A DNA stretch of 42,371 bases, taken from contig CAIPFK010000079.1 in NCBI GenBank assembly GCA_903864315.1, positions 1 through 42,371 of the forward strand. The letters are read 5' to 3'. The notes beneath the pieces were generated by a model, which did not search any database, was not told the DNA's origin, and saw only the letters and a list, made by a program, of their open reading frames with translations. Position numbers and translations under genes: made by a program. Positions 1 to 10,092 of this stretch are shown here, piece by piece (position 1 is the stretch's first letter; each line of letters starts with the position of its first letter). This DNA is from an uncultured Burkholderiales bacterium (GTDB taxonomy: Bacteria; Pseudomonadota; Gammaproteobacteria; Burkholderiales; Burkholderiaceae_C).

Positions 1-575
1 AAGTCCACCCAGGCGTGATGGCGTGTTTGGCTCCAGGTGTCGATTTTTCTGCCGCCTTGGGCCATGAAGCTTTGCAAACTCTCGAGCACGGTCACGCTCA
101 TGAGCGCAAACACCGGTTGGGCGCGGAGCTCTTGGGTGCCTACGAGACTCTCCAAAGCACGCGGCATCACCACCTCTGCGCCGCTTTGAATCAACGCACT
201 TGAGAGCCGTGCCACCAAGTCCAGCGGGAAAAAAGGACAGTCACAAGGCAGGGTCAACAAGTAGGGGGTGGTTGCTTGGTTCAACCCCGCACAAAAACCC
301 GCCAAGGGACCAGAAAAATCGGTGTCTTGGTCTGGCCAGACTCTTTCGCAAAACGTCGCATAGGTGGCCAAGTTGCGGTTGGCGTTGATGGCAACGCACC
401 CAACCGAATTGCCCACCCGAAGGAGGGCTCGCTGCGCCATGGGCCTGCCTTGGAAGGGTTGCAGGCCTTTGTCCACGCCGCCCATGCGTTGACCCTGTCC
501 TCCAGACAAAACCATAGCGGTGATGCAATCCATGGGCAAGGTCATGCGTGTCAGCGTCGAGTCAGTGTCGGTCAT
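1..575 (-). CDS. mobA: Molybdenum cofactor guanylyltransferase MobA (C-terminus cut by window edge)
   Basis: Transfers GMP from GTP onto molybdopterin to make the guanine dinucleotide cofactor used by DMSO-reductase family enzymes; cytoplasmic. The minus-strand frame opens with ATG at 575 and stays open to base 1, about 191 residues, so at most a few residues are missing compared with the usual ~195-210. Near residue 20 it has the nucleotide-binding motif LSGGQGQRMGGVDKGL, close to the MobA consensus LAGGxGxRMGGxDKG. Further on, LPCDCPFFP matches the conserved (P)CDxPF(L/F)P metal-binding block. It lies 127 bases downstream of moaA on the same strand, so the two are probably co-transcribed. 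No strong ribosome-binding site is visible; upstream DNA is a degenerate GGGCGATGGGTGAT-like repeat. The cytosine-transferring homologue MocA is a less likely alternative. Confidence 0.88.
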   Translation of the reverse strand, partial: MTDTDSTLTRMTLPMDCITAMVLSGGQGQRMGGVDKGLQPFQGRPMAQRALLRVGNSVGCVAINANRNLATYATFCERVWPDQDTDFSGPLAGFCAGLNQATTPYLLTLPCDCPFFPLDLVARLSSALIQSGAEVVMPRALESLVGTQELRAQPVFALMSVTVLESLQSFMAQGGRKIDTWSQTRHHAWVD

Positions 576-702
576 GGGCGATGGGTGATGGGCGAAGGGC
601 GAAGGATGACGGGTGGTGGGCTGCATGCCAGGTCAAAAGGAGGTGAGTCGACTCTCACGAGTTGACCCTGCAGTGGTTCAGTTGTGGGTCATGCCAGGTT
701 TC

Positions 703-1890
703 TCAGCCACCGATATAACTCATCTCCACGCGTTTTTTGGGATTGGAGCCGGACTCACTGTTGTCTTGGGGGGTGAGGTCTTGGGCCCTGAGCAAGGAAT
801 AGCGGTCGTCTCGACGTCGCCACAGCCCACCCACGCGTTGAGCGATCTCTTGGTCTGTGAGCCCTGAGTGGAGCAAGGTTTTGAGATCATGGCCCTCGGT
901 GGCGAAGAGGCACAGATAGAGCAATCCTTCGGTGGAGAGTCGCGCTCGGGTGCAGTCTGCACAAAATGCTTGGGTGACACTGCTGATGAGGCCCACTTCG
1001 CCAAGGCTTGGGTCGTGCACGCCGCTTTGATTTTTCAAGCCAAAGCGTTGCGCCGTTTCGCCGAGTTTATGCGTTGGCACAGGCACCAAGTCAAACTCCG
1101 TGCGCAGCAGTGCCAAGACGTCCCTTGAGGGCATCACCTCTTGCATGCGCCAGCCGTTGGTGCTGCCCACGTCCATGTACTCGATGAAGCGCAGACTCAA
1201 GCCTTGCGCTAAAAATCGCCTGGCCATGGGCAAAATTTCATGCTCGTTGGTGCCTTTTTTGACAACCATGTTGATCTTCAGACCACTGAAGAGGCCCCTC
1301 TCGTCCAAGCCCAAGCCCGCCGTTTGGGCGGCCTTGATCCCTTGGAGCACGTCCTCGACGGGAAAGTCCACATCGTTCATGGCCTTGAAGACCCGGTCAT
1401 CCAAGGCGTCCAAGCTCACGGTGATGCGTTGCAGTCCCGCCAATTTGAGAGCAGAGGCTTTTTTGCTCAAGAGTGAGCCGTTGGTGGTGAGCGTCAAGTC
1501 CAGCGCCTTGCCCGAGGGGGTTTTGATCTGCGCGAGTTGGCCAATCAAGAGCTCGAGATTTTTTCTCAGCAAAGGCTCGCCACCGGTGAGGCGAATTTTT
1601 TCAGTGCCAAGGGAGACAAAAATTTGCGCAAGCCGTGTGATTTCTTCAAAACTCAGCAAGGCCTTTTGGGGCAAATACATGTAGTTCGAGTTGAAGACTT
1701 CCTTGGGCATGCAGTAGCTGCAGCGAAAATTGCAGCGGTCGGTCACCGAGATGCGCAAGTCACTCAAGGCCCGTTCGAATTGATCAAGCACAGGCGTGCT
1801 CAGTGCAGGTGCGCTCAGCGCCGAGCCTGGAGCCGGCACGGCACGTGAGCGTGCACGCTCATCGATCAAAGGAATCACTCGGTCATTCAT
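703..1890 (-). CDS. moaA: GTP 3',8-cyclase MoaA (molybdopterin biosynthesis)
   Basis: Radical SAM enzyme that rearranges GTP in the first step of molybdopterin synthesis, together with MoaC. The protein is 395 residues. The N-terminal SAM cluster motif CNFRCSYC supplies C53, C57 and C60; a TGGEPLLR block follows. A second C-terminal 4Fe-4S site is seen in CADCTRARLSTEG plus a further Cys shortly after, and the chain ends in the di-glycine tail (SYIGG) needed for MoaA activity. The open frame extends upstream to 2091, but that part overlaps the hppA terminator and has no family likeness, so ATG 1890 (MNDRVIPL) was chosen. The roughly 40 residues before the SAM domain are Ala/Pro-rich and may be lineage-specific. 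Neighbour of mobA on the same strand. Confidence 0.95.
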   Translation of the reverse strand: MNDRVIPLIDERARSRAVPAPGSALSAPALSTPVLDQFERALSDLRISVTDRCNFRCSYCMPKEVFNSNYMYLPQKALLSFEEITRLAQIFVSLGTEKIRLTGGEPLLRKNLELLIGQLAQIKTPSGKALDLTLTTNGSLLSKKASALKLAGLQRITVSLDALDDRVFKAMNDVDFPVEDVLQGIKAAQTAGLGLDERGLFSGLKINMVVKKGTNEHEILPMARRFLAQGLSLRFIEYMDVGSTNGWRMQEVMPSRDVLALLRTEFDLVPVPTHKLGETAQRFGLKNQSGVHDPSLGEVGLISSVTQAFCADCTRARLSTEGLLYLCLFATEGHDLKTLLHSGLTDQEIAQRVGGLWRRRDDRYSLLRAQDLTPQDNSESGSNPKKRVEMSYIGG

Positions 1891-2032
1891 AGCTTCACAT
1901 TTTGCACCATTCTTGCTAGACCAGTCGGGGGTAGGGGATAAATGAACGGAAAAAAAGCAGCTGAAAAAACACCTGACAAGACCGCGGTCCTTGGTGCGCG
2001 CGTCGTTGGCCATGGGGGTGGGTGGCTTTACC

Positions 2033-2061
2033 AAAAAAAACAGTCCCACGCAGGGACTGTT
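2033..2061 (-). terminator. Rho-independent terminator of hppA
   Basis: Read on the minus strand there is a perfect 9-bp stem (AACAGTCCC with GGGACTGTT, loop of 5) followed directly by eight T residues. It lies about 135 bases beyond the hppA stop codon, so it most likely ends the hppA transcript and insulates moaA. Confidence 0.9.
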
Positions 2062-2196
2062 CTTGCTCTCACGAGAGGTGGCCAACACCAAAGCCCCAAA
2101 CCGCTGGCCCGTGTTGTACCGGCTTGGCCTGGAGCCTTGGGCGCCAGGCCCGACTTGGGGCCGTGTGGGTTTGCCTTTATGCCTGGATACCCCGCT

Positions 2197-4410
2197 TTAC
2201 TTGAGCGCACCCGCAGTGGTGGCTCCACCTGGGCTTGCTGCACTTGGGGCGGTGGACATTGCATCCACACCAGGTGCTGATGCCGGCATTGCCGGCGCCA
2301 CCACAGCCGGAGGATTGACCTCGGAGGCTTTGGCGCTGGGTGCGGCGTGGGGGGCAATCGGCAAGAGTGGCACCAAGAGCAAGGCCACGATGTTGATGAT
2401 CTTGATCAAAGGGTTGACCGCAGGGCCCGCTGTGTCCTTGTAGGGGTCACCCACGGTGTCGCCAGTCACCGCCGCTTTGTGCGCATCGCTGCCTTTGCCG
2501 CCAAAGTGACCATCTTCAATGTACTTCTTGGCATTGTCCCAAGCGCCTCCACCCGTGCACATGGAGATGGCGACAAATAGGCCCGTCACAATGGTGCCCA
2601 TGAGCAAGCCACCCAAGGCTTTGGGTCCCAAAATCAAGCCCACCAAAATCGGAACGACCACAGGCAACAAGGACGGAATCATCATCTCTTTGATGGCCGC
2701 CGTGGTGAGCATGTCAACAGCGCGGCCGTACTCGGGCTTGCCCGAGCCGTCCATGATGCCTTTGATCTCGCGAAATTGGCGGCGCACTTCCTCCACCACC
2801 GCCGAGGCCGATCGGCCCACGGCCTCCATGGCCATGGCACCAAAGAGGTAAGGAATCATGCCGCCAATAAAGAGGCCCACGATCACCATGGGGTCCGAGA
2901 GGTCAAACGTGACGTCTTGTCCATTGGCGGACAACTTGTGGGTGTAGTCGGCAAAGAGCACCAAGGCGGCCAGGCCCGCTGAGCCAATGGCGTAACCCTT
3001 GGTCACCGCTTTGGTGGTGTTGCCCACGGCATCCAAAGGATCGGTCACATCGCGAACGCTGGGTGGCAACTCGGCCATCTCGGCAATGCCCCCTGCGTTG
3101 TCGGTGATGGGTCCATAGGCGTCCAAGGCCACAATGATGCCGGCCATGCTGAGCATGGCCGTGGCCGCAATGGCCACGCCATACAGTCCTGCCATGCCGT
3201 AGGCGGCCAAAATCGCCGCACACACCGAGAGCACGGGGTAGGCCGTGGACTTCATCGAGATGCCAATACCGGCGATGATGTTGGTGGCGTGACCGGTGGT
3301 CGAGGCTTGCGCCACGTGTTTGACAGGCGCGTAATCGGTGCCGGTGTAGTACTCGGTGATCCACACCAAGGCCGCGGTAAGCACGAGGCCCACGGCGCAC
3401 GAGCCAAAGAGTGCGAGTCGAGAGCCTGACGCTTTGATGGCGTCATCGGGCATCATGGTCCATGTCACCCAAGCAAAGGCACACAAACTGAGCAGTCCGG
3501 CCACGATCAAGCCCTTGTAGAGCGCGGGCATGACGTTTTTCATGCCTGGTGAGGCTTTGACGAAGAAGCAACCCACAATCGAGGCCAAAATCGACACGCC
3601 ACCCAACACCAGGGGATAAAGCGCGGCTTGAGCGGGAGCCGAGCTCACCACCAAAGCACCGAGCACCATGGTGGCAATCAAGGTGACGGCATAAGTCTCA
3701 AAGAGGTCGGCCGCCATCCCCGCACAGTCGCCCACGTTGTCACCGACGTTGTCGGCAATGACGGCTGGGTTGCGGGGGTCATCCTCTGGAATACCCGCCT
3801 CGACTTTGCCCACTAAATCGGCGCCCACATCGGCGCCTTTGGTGAAGATGCCGCCACCAAGCCTGGCAAAAATGGAGATCAGTGAGGACCCAAAGGCAAA
3901 ACCAATCAAGGGATTGAGCAGTTCAGCCAATGGCTTGCCTGGCGCAGCTTGACCGGTGGTCGTCAAAAACCAATAAAAGGCGCTCACGCCAATGAGTCCC
4001 AAACCCACCACCAGCATGCCAGTGATGGCGCCGCCTTTGAAGGCCACGTCCAACGCCGCGCCAATGCCGTGGGTGGCCGCTTGCGCGGTGCGCACATTGG
4101 CTTTGACGGAGACGTTCATGCCGATGAAGCCACAAGCGCCAGAGAGCACTGCACCCAAGACAAATCCCACCGCCGTGATGGAATCCAAAAAGAGTCCAAT
4201 GAGGACCGTCAAGATCACGCCCACCATGGCGATGGTTCGGTATTGGCGAGTCAAGTAAGCGCCTGCACCTTGTTCAATGGCCGCGGCAATCTCTTGCATG
4301 CGAGCATTCCCTGGGTCCATGGCCAAAATCGAGGAACGGGCCCAAAAGCCATACAGTACGGCCACCAGGCCACAAGCGAGCGCGAAAATCAGCGCAGTAT
4401 TGCCAGACAT
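2197..4410 (-). CDS. hppA: Membrane-bound proton-pumping pyrophosphatase HppA (K+-independent type)
   Basis: Hydrolyses pyrophosphate and uses the energy to pump protons across the inner membrane. The 737-residue protein has about 16 hydrophobic segments. The substrate site is intact: [18 protein letters not shown] at 185-202 and [12 protein letters not shown] at 220-231. In [10 protein letters not shown] (463-472) the key positions carry Lys467 and Thr470, the pair typical of K+-independent proton pumps; K+-dependent enzymes have Ala and Gly/Ala there. The last ~55 residues form an Ala/Pro/Ser-rich extension (from about 682) beyond the final membrane helix, longer than in many homologues. 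Start ATG 4410 has a good AGGAG site. It is divergent from the soluble enzyme ppa across a 311-base gap and followed by a clear terminator. Confidence 0.97.
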   Translation of the reverse strand: MSGNTALIFALACGLVAVLYGFWARSSILAMDPGNARMQEIAAAIEQGAGAYLTRQYRTIAMVGVILTVLIGLFLDSITAVGFVLGAVLSGACGFIGMNVSVKANVRTAQAATHGIGAALDVAFKGGAITGMLVVGLGLIGVSAFYWFLTTTGQAAPGKPLAELLNPLIGFAFGSSLISIFARLGGGIFTKGADVGADLVGKVEAGIPEDDPRNPAVIADNVGDNVGDCAGMAADLFETYAVTLIATMVLGALVVSSAPAQAALYPLVLGGVSILASIVGCFFVKASPGMKNVMPALYKGLIVAGLLSLCAFAWVTWTMMPDDAIKASGSRLALFGSCAVGLVLTAALVWITEYYTGTDYAPVKHVAQASTTGHATNIIAGIGISMKSTAYPVLSVCAAILAAYGMAGLYGVAIAATAMLSMAGIIVALDAYGPITDNAGGIAEMAELPPSVRDVTDPLDAVGNTTKAVTKGYAIGSAGLAALVLFADYTHKLSANGQDVTFDLSDPMVIVGLFIGGMIPYLFGAMAMEAVGRSASAVVEEVRRQFREIKGIMDGSGKPEYGRAVDMLTTAAIKEMMIPSLLPVVVPILVGLILGPKALGGLLMGTIVTGLFVAISMCTGGGAWDNAKKYIEDGHFGGKGSDAHKAAVTGDTVGDPYKDTAGPAVNPLIKIINIVALLLVPLLPIAPHAAPSAKASEVNPPAVVAPAMPASAPGVDAMSTAPSAASPGGATTAGALK

Positions 4411-4721
4411 AAATTCTCCTAGAAGGGTTCAAAAACGTTGACGAATTTTCTGGGCCCGGTGTTTTTTCTTTGTCCCACTTGGGGCCCTTTAAAGCACAGC
4501 GAAAGAACTTGCAGTCTCTGTCCTCCTGCCCCCAGTTGTGCTTGTGGCTCGAGCGGGTGCGGTGGAGTGACCGATTGCAATTGCAGGGCACACCAAGTCC
4601 CCTGCAGCGACTGCAACAATCAATGTAAGGGAAAAGTTCAGCCTGAAAATAAGGGTGTTCATTGAAAAGGATTAAAATAGGGTAAATACCGAACAAATTT
4701 TGATCAATATCAAGCAAAAAC
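4411..4721. other. Divergent control region between hppA and ppa
   Basis: A 311-base non-coding gap must hold promoters for both pyrophosphatase genes. The half next to ppa is AT-rich and ends in an FNR-type palindrome (separate entry). The middle has a G/C-rich stretch that makes cysteine-rich spurious frames in both directions; these show no codon bias or family likeness and are not called. No convincing -35/-10 pair was fixed by eye. Confidence 0.6.
4700..4713. promoter_or_regulatory. Perfect FNR/CRP-family palindrome in front of ppa
   Basis: The bases TTGATCAATATCAA match the FNR/ANR consensus TTGAT-N4-ATCAA in all ten defined positions. The site ends 8 bases before the ppa ATG, so it overlaps the ribosome-binding region rather than the usual activator position near -41.5. 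A bound regulator would therefore more probably block ppa transcription, or act on the divergent hppA promoter nearly 290 bases away, than activate ppa. Chance occurrence cannot be excluded. Confidence 0.5.
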
Positions 4722-5261
4722 ATGTCACTAGATAACGTAAACCCTGGCCCAGACGCTCCCAATTTCTTCAATGTCATCATTGAAATCCCCATGAACGCCG
4801 ACCCTGTCAAGTACGAGGTGGACAAAGAGTCCGGTGCAATTTTTGTCGACCGCTTCATGAGCACGTCCATGCATTACCCCACCAATTACGGCTACGTGCC
4901 CAAGACCATCAGCGGTGATGGTGACCCCGTGGACGTGTTGGTGATCACGCCGGTGCCTTTGATCCCGGGTGTGGTGGTGACGTGTCGCCCCATTGGAATT
5001 TTGAAGATGGAAGACGAGGCTGGGATGGACGGCAAGATTTTGGCCGTGCCCACCGACAAGATTTTGTCCATCTACACCCAGTGGCAAAAGCCCGAAGACT
5101 TGAACCCCATGCGGCTCAAGACCATCACCCATTTTTTTGAGCACTACAAAGATTTGGAAGTGGGCAAGTGGGTCAAGGTGCTGGGCTGGGAAGGCCCAGA
5201 TGCAGCTCGCACGGAAGTGGCCGATGGGATAAAAAACTACCAACTCGCGCAAAAGAAATAA
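4722..5261 (+). CDS. ppa: Soluble inorganic pyrophosphatase (family I)
   Basis: Hydrolyses cytoplasmic pyrophosphate to phosphate and so pulls biosynthetic reactions forward; needs Mg2+. The protein has 179 residues, the normal bacterial size. The family I signature DGDPVDVLV supplies metal ligands D66, D68 and D71, and the conserved [15 protein letters not shown] block adds further acidic ligands (D98, D103). The N-terminal start MSLDNVNPG matches betaproteobacterial homologues, which fixes ATG 4722 although no good Shine-Dalgarno is present. It stands divergent to the membrane pyrophosphatase hppA, so the cell has both a wasteful and an energy-conserving route for PPi, and is preceded by a perfect FNR-type site. 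Confidence 0.97.
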   Translation: MSLDNVNPGPDAPNFFNVIIEIPMNADPVKYEVDKESGAIFVDRFMSTSMHYPTNYGYVPKTISGDGDPVDVLVITPVPLIPGVVVTCRPIGILKMEDEAGMDGKILAVPTDKILSIYTQWQKPEDLNPMRLKTITHFFEHYKDLEVGKWVKVLGWEGPDAARTEVADGIKNYQLAQKK

Positions 5262-5356
5262 AGCATCTCTTGGTCGTGTGCTGGCGCCGCAGTCGCTGCT
5301 CTCGCCCACAACTGGCCAGTCGGCTCAGGGTGTCGAGGACGGCAAGAGGGGGGGCT

Positions 5357-6526
5357 CTAACTTGGCGTCTTGATGGGGTTGCGGGTTTTGAGGTGCTCCA
5401 AATACTCGGAGACGCCTTCACCCTCGCGTTGAAGAAAGTTCTCCACCGCGCTTGCAAAACTTGGGTGCGCCAACCAGTGAGCGCTTTGGGTAGCGACTGG
5501 GAGCAAGGCGCGGGCCATTTTGTGTTCGCCTTGTGCGCCCCCCTCAAAACGATCGACCCCGTGCTCGATGCACCATGACAAGGGCTGGTAGTAGCACGCT
5601 TCAAAGTGCAAGCAGTCAACGCGTTTGAGCGCTCCCCAGTAGCGTCCATAGGCCACCTTGGGCCTGTGCGTGCTGGGCTCGCGCTCGAGTCCAATGAGAC
5701 TGCAAGCGATGTCGTCGCCGCCTTGCTGCGCTTTGAATAAAAGCCAATTGTCTGGCATCAAGCTCGCTTGGGCTTCAAAAAACTCGCGACTCAAATAGGG
5801 TGCATTGCCATGCTCGTAATACGTTTGTGAGTAGCAGCGGTAAAAAAACTCCCAATCCTCTTGGACCATGTGGCGACCCTCGATGGTCTTGAAGACAACG
5901 CCGGCCTGGTTCACTTTGTGTCTTTCTTGGCGAATTTTTTTTCGCTTGTCTTGGTTCAAGGTCATCAAAAAATCATCAAAACTCGAGACCTGAGGGAGTC
6001 GGGGGTTTTGCCAATGAAACTGCACGGTTTGTCGTGCCATGAGCCCCACGTCAGAGGTGGCGCGTTGGTCGTCTTCGCTGGTAAAGAGCAAGTGCAGGGA
6101 AGACACCTGCCAAGATTGACACAAGAGTAAGACCTCCTCCAAGAGTGCTTTTCTGAGCACGTCGCTTTGCGCGAGCAGTCGACTCCCGGGCACGGGCGTG
6201 AAGGGCACCGCCACCAAGGCTTTGGGGTAGTAGGCCAGGCCATGGCGCTCGTAGGCCTGTGCCCAGGCCCAATCAAACACATACTCCCCATAGGAGTGGG
6301 TTTTTAGGTAGAGTGGGCAAGCGGCCAAGAGCGTGTGCTTGTCCTCCAACGTGACAAAGCGCGAGCGCCAACCGGTCTCAGGCGTGGCACTGCGGCTCGT
6401 CTCGAGCGCGTTCAAATACTCGTGGCGCATGAAGGGCGTGGGCTCGTCTTGGCGGCCCAGCAAGGCATTCCATTGTGTTTTTTCGATGCTTTGAATGGAT
6501 TCGTGCACCTGGGTGACATAATTCAC
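5357..6526 (-). CDS. FemAB-like GNAT-fold protein (peptidogalycan biosynthesis/recognition family, DUF482)
   Basis: 389-residue protein of the FemAB_like/DUF482 family, an acetyltransferase-like fold of unproven substrate. Recognisable features: the N-terminal block SIEKTQWNALLG, FMRHEYLNALE near residue 32, the basic segment LNQDKRKKIRQERHKV near the middle, and a C-terminal FEGGAQGEHKMARALLP region, all typical of the family. The start is GTG at 6526, chosen because an N-terminal family block begins right after it and AAGG lies about 12 bases upstream; an ATG in another frame nearby is not usable. It is divergent from nadE with only 24 bases between the starts, so their promoters must overlap. 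Product names for this family mention peptidoglycan, but the function is not established. Confidence 0.85.
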   Translation of the reverse strand: MNYVTQVHESIQSIEKTQWNALLGRQDEPTPFMRHEYLNALETSRSATPETGWRSRFVTLEDKHTLLAACPLYLKTHSYGEYVFDWAWAQAYERHGLAYYPKALVAVPFTPVPGSRLLAQSDVLRKALLEEVLLLCQSWQVSSLHLLFTSEDDQRATSDVGLMARQTVQFHWQNPRLPQVSSFDDFLMTLNQDKRKKIRQERHKVNQAGVVFKTIEGRHMVQEDWEFFYRCYSQTYYEHGNAPYLSREFFEAQASLMPDNWLLFKAQQGGDDIACSLIGLEREPSTHRPKVAYGRYWGALKRVDCLHFEACYYQPLSWCIEHGVDRFEGGAQGEHKMARALLPVATQSAHWLAHPSFASAVENFLQREGEGVSEYLEHLKTRNPIKTPS

Positions 6527-6550
6527 GGCAAACTTCTACCTTTTTGACTT

Positions 6551-8639
<2,089 letters not shown>

Positions 8640-8652
8640 TGCCATTTCATAA

Positions 8653-8692
8653 CGTTGAATGCGGTTCAATGCCGTTGAATGCCGTTGAAAGA
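8653..8692. repeat. Four tandem 10-bp repeats after glnB
   Basis: Four head-to-tail units of ten bases (CGTTGAATGC, GGTTCAATGC, CGTTGAATGC, CGTTGAAAGA) lie in the 159-base convergent gap between glnB and dgkA. No terminator hairpin was recognised there. Confidence 0.75.
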
Positions 8693-8798
8693 CAACGCTC
8701 AACGCACTGAAATTGGCCCAGCGACACAACGCATCTCGCTGGCTCGATCATGGTCTATAGGTGTTGGTGCCTAGGGAATCGTTTTTCAAGAGAGCGCT

Positions 8799-9218
8799 TC
8801 AAAGCCAAAGCGTGTTTTTCAACACTGCCCAAAAACTGGCATGCCACATAGCGCTGAGCCACACCCCAACACACAGGAGCAACGCCAAGAGCACTGCGGC
8901 CGAGCCCAAGTCTTTTGCTCTCTTGGAGAGGGCGTGCCAGTCGGGCCCCACGCGGTCAATGGCCGACTCGATGGCGGTGTTGAGGAGCTCCACGATCATC
9001 ACCAAAAGGACACTGCCGATGAGCATGGCCACCTCCACCCAGTTGTGCCCTAAAAAAAATGCACAAGGGATGAGAACCAAGGCGAGCAAGCTCTCTTGCC
9101 GAAAAGCCGTCTCAAACCAACCCGCTTTGAGTCCCTCAAGCGAAAAGCCCAAGGCGTGCCAAATCCGAGAAAGGCCTCGCCTACTTTTTTGCTCTTGGGT
9201 TTCTTGGGTGTTCTTCAT
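8799..9218 (-). CDS. dgkA: Diacylglycerol kinase (prokaryotic DagK family)
   Basis: Small integral inner-membrane kinase that phosphorylates diacylglycerol to phosphatidate and recycles lipid released during envelope polymer synthesis. 139 residues with three membrane helices (about 43-60, 63-82 and 105-125). The catalytic block is complete: ELLNTAIE at 77-84 followed by DRVG and HALSKRAKDLGSAAV at 95-109. The N-terminal 15 residues are polar and Gln/Lys-rich. It is convergent with glnB and separated by 103 bases from the end of the RDD gene upstream on the same strand, so it may be a separate unit. No strong ribosome-binding site is visible. Confidence 0.95.
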   Translation of the reverse strand: MKNTQETQEQKSRRGLSRIWHALGFSLEGLKAGWFETAFRQESLLALVLIPCAFFLGHNWVEVAMLIGSVLLVMIVELLNTAIESAIDRVGPDWHALSKRAKDLGSAAVLLALLLCVGVWLSAMWHASFWAVLKNTLWL

Positions 9219-9321
9219 ATCGGATTCACGATCATTGTCACCACCGATTGTGACAGTTGTTGTGATGGCACGAAAATGTTCAAACGCACAGAGTCACCAA
9301 AGTCCGACGTCCCGGGCGGAA

Positions 9322-10092
9322 TCAACGCGAAGATGTTGAATCTTGGGGTTTGCTTTGGGGTGGTGGTTTGTGCACGAGTTGGGTGCGCGCCCAAGCATCG
9401 TGCCAAAATTGTTTTTGCGGCTGCAGTAAGCTGAGCCATCCCCAAAACGCAACCCACAGCAGGGCGAGGCCACTGCGCTCGGGCCAAGACCACTCATACG
9501 GAATCAACACCAGCAAGGGAGGCCAAAACCAGACCCAACTGAGCACCAAGCGCTGAAGAGCTTGCGCTGTGCTCAGTCGTTGTCCCTCGCGTGTCGTGAG
9601 CTCCAAGCCCCAGGTCTTCATCGCCAGGGTTTGGCCTTTTCGCCAAAAGTACACAAAGTAAGCCACCAAGACACTCAAGATAAAGAGTTGCAGCAATTCG
9701 CGCTCAAGGTTTGAAGGCAATGCACTGCTGGCTGCGGTGACATTCGAGAGGTCAATGGCGGAGCTGGTCGCCGGCAAATTGGGGTCCCCCAACCCCGCCC
9801 AACTGGCCCAGAGTGACTTCACGCCGTGCGCCAAGACGGTGAAGAGTAAGCTTGCAATGAACACCACCCCAAAGAGCAGCAGACCTTCGTATATCCAACA
9901 TGCCATTCTTCGCCAAAGAGACGGGGTGACCCAGGCGAGAATTGTCTCTGGAGTCCTCGGTGTCTCGATGGGGGGGTGGGGAGGGTGGTTCACGCGAATG
10001 GGCCGAAAGTGGCGAAAGAGGAGGGAGGGGAGGGAGGGGAGGCGCTCGTGTGTGCAAGGATCGATGCGTGTCCAGGGCAAGAGTTCACTCAA
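9322..10092 (-). CDS. RDD-family membrane protein
   Basis: Integral membrane protein with an RDD domain from about residue 55 to 235: WRRMACWIYEGLLLFGVVF opens the first helix and GQTLAMKTWGLELTT is the typical RDD loop. Function of the family is mostly unknown; some members act in ion exchange. The open frame starts at a TTG that overlaps the DUF3106 stop codon (TTGA), which would give translational coupling and 256 residues. The first ~50 residues, however, are Pro-rich, encoded by G-tract DNA, and unlike homologues, so the true start may be an internal non-ATG codon such as GTG at 9993. It is the last gene of the sigma factor-DUF3619-DUF3106 operon. Confidence 0.8.
   Translation of the reverse strand: MSELLPWTRIDPCTHERLPSLPSLLFRHFRPIRVNHPPHPPIETPRTPETILAWVTPSLWRRMACWIYEGLLLFGVVFIASLLFTVLAHGVKSLWASWAGLGDPNLPATSSAIDLSNVTAASSALPSNLERELLQLFILSVLVAYFVYFWRKGQTLAMKTWGLELTTREGQRLSTAQALQRLVLSWVWFWPPLLVLIPYEWSWPERSGLALLWVAFWGWLSLLQPQKQFWHDAWARTQLVHKPPPQSKPQDSTSSR
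9970..10042 (+). other. Two G-quadruplex-type G-tract motifs inside the 5' part of the RDD gene
   Basis: On the plus strand, bases 10023-10042 read as G-runs of 3, 4, 3, 4 and 2 separated by single A residues, and 9970-9988 as runs of 7, 4, 3 and 2 separated by single T or A. Both fit a short-loop G-quadruplex pattern. The G-rich strand is the template strand of the RDD gene, so the mRNA is C-rich there. Confidence 0.6.

Noticed and set aside
703-2091. Extended moaA start at 2091
   Set aside because: The extra 67 residues read through the hppA terminator and match nothing in MoaA.
4438-4665. Cysteine-rich 75-codon plus-strand frame upstream of ppa
   Set aside because: It lies in the promoter gap, has no ribosome-binding site, and its Cys content follows from local TGC/TGT-rich DNA; no metallothionein-like spacing is conserved.
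4274-4870. 198-codon minus-strand frame across the hppA-ppa gap
   Set aside because: It overlaps the starts of both real genes in other frames and shows no family likeness.
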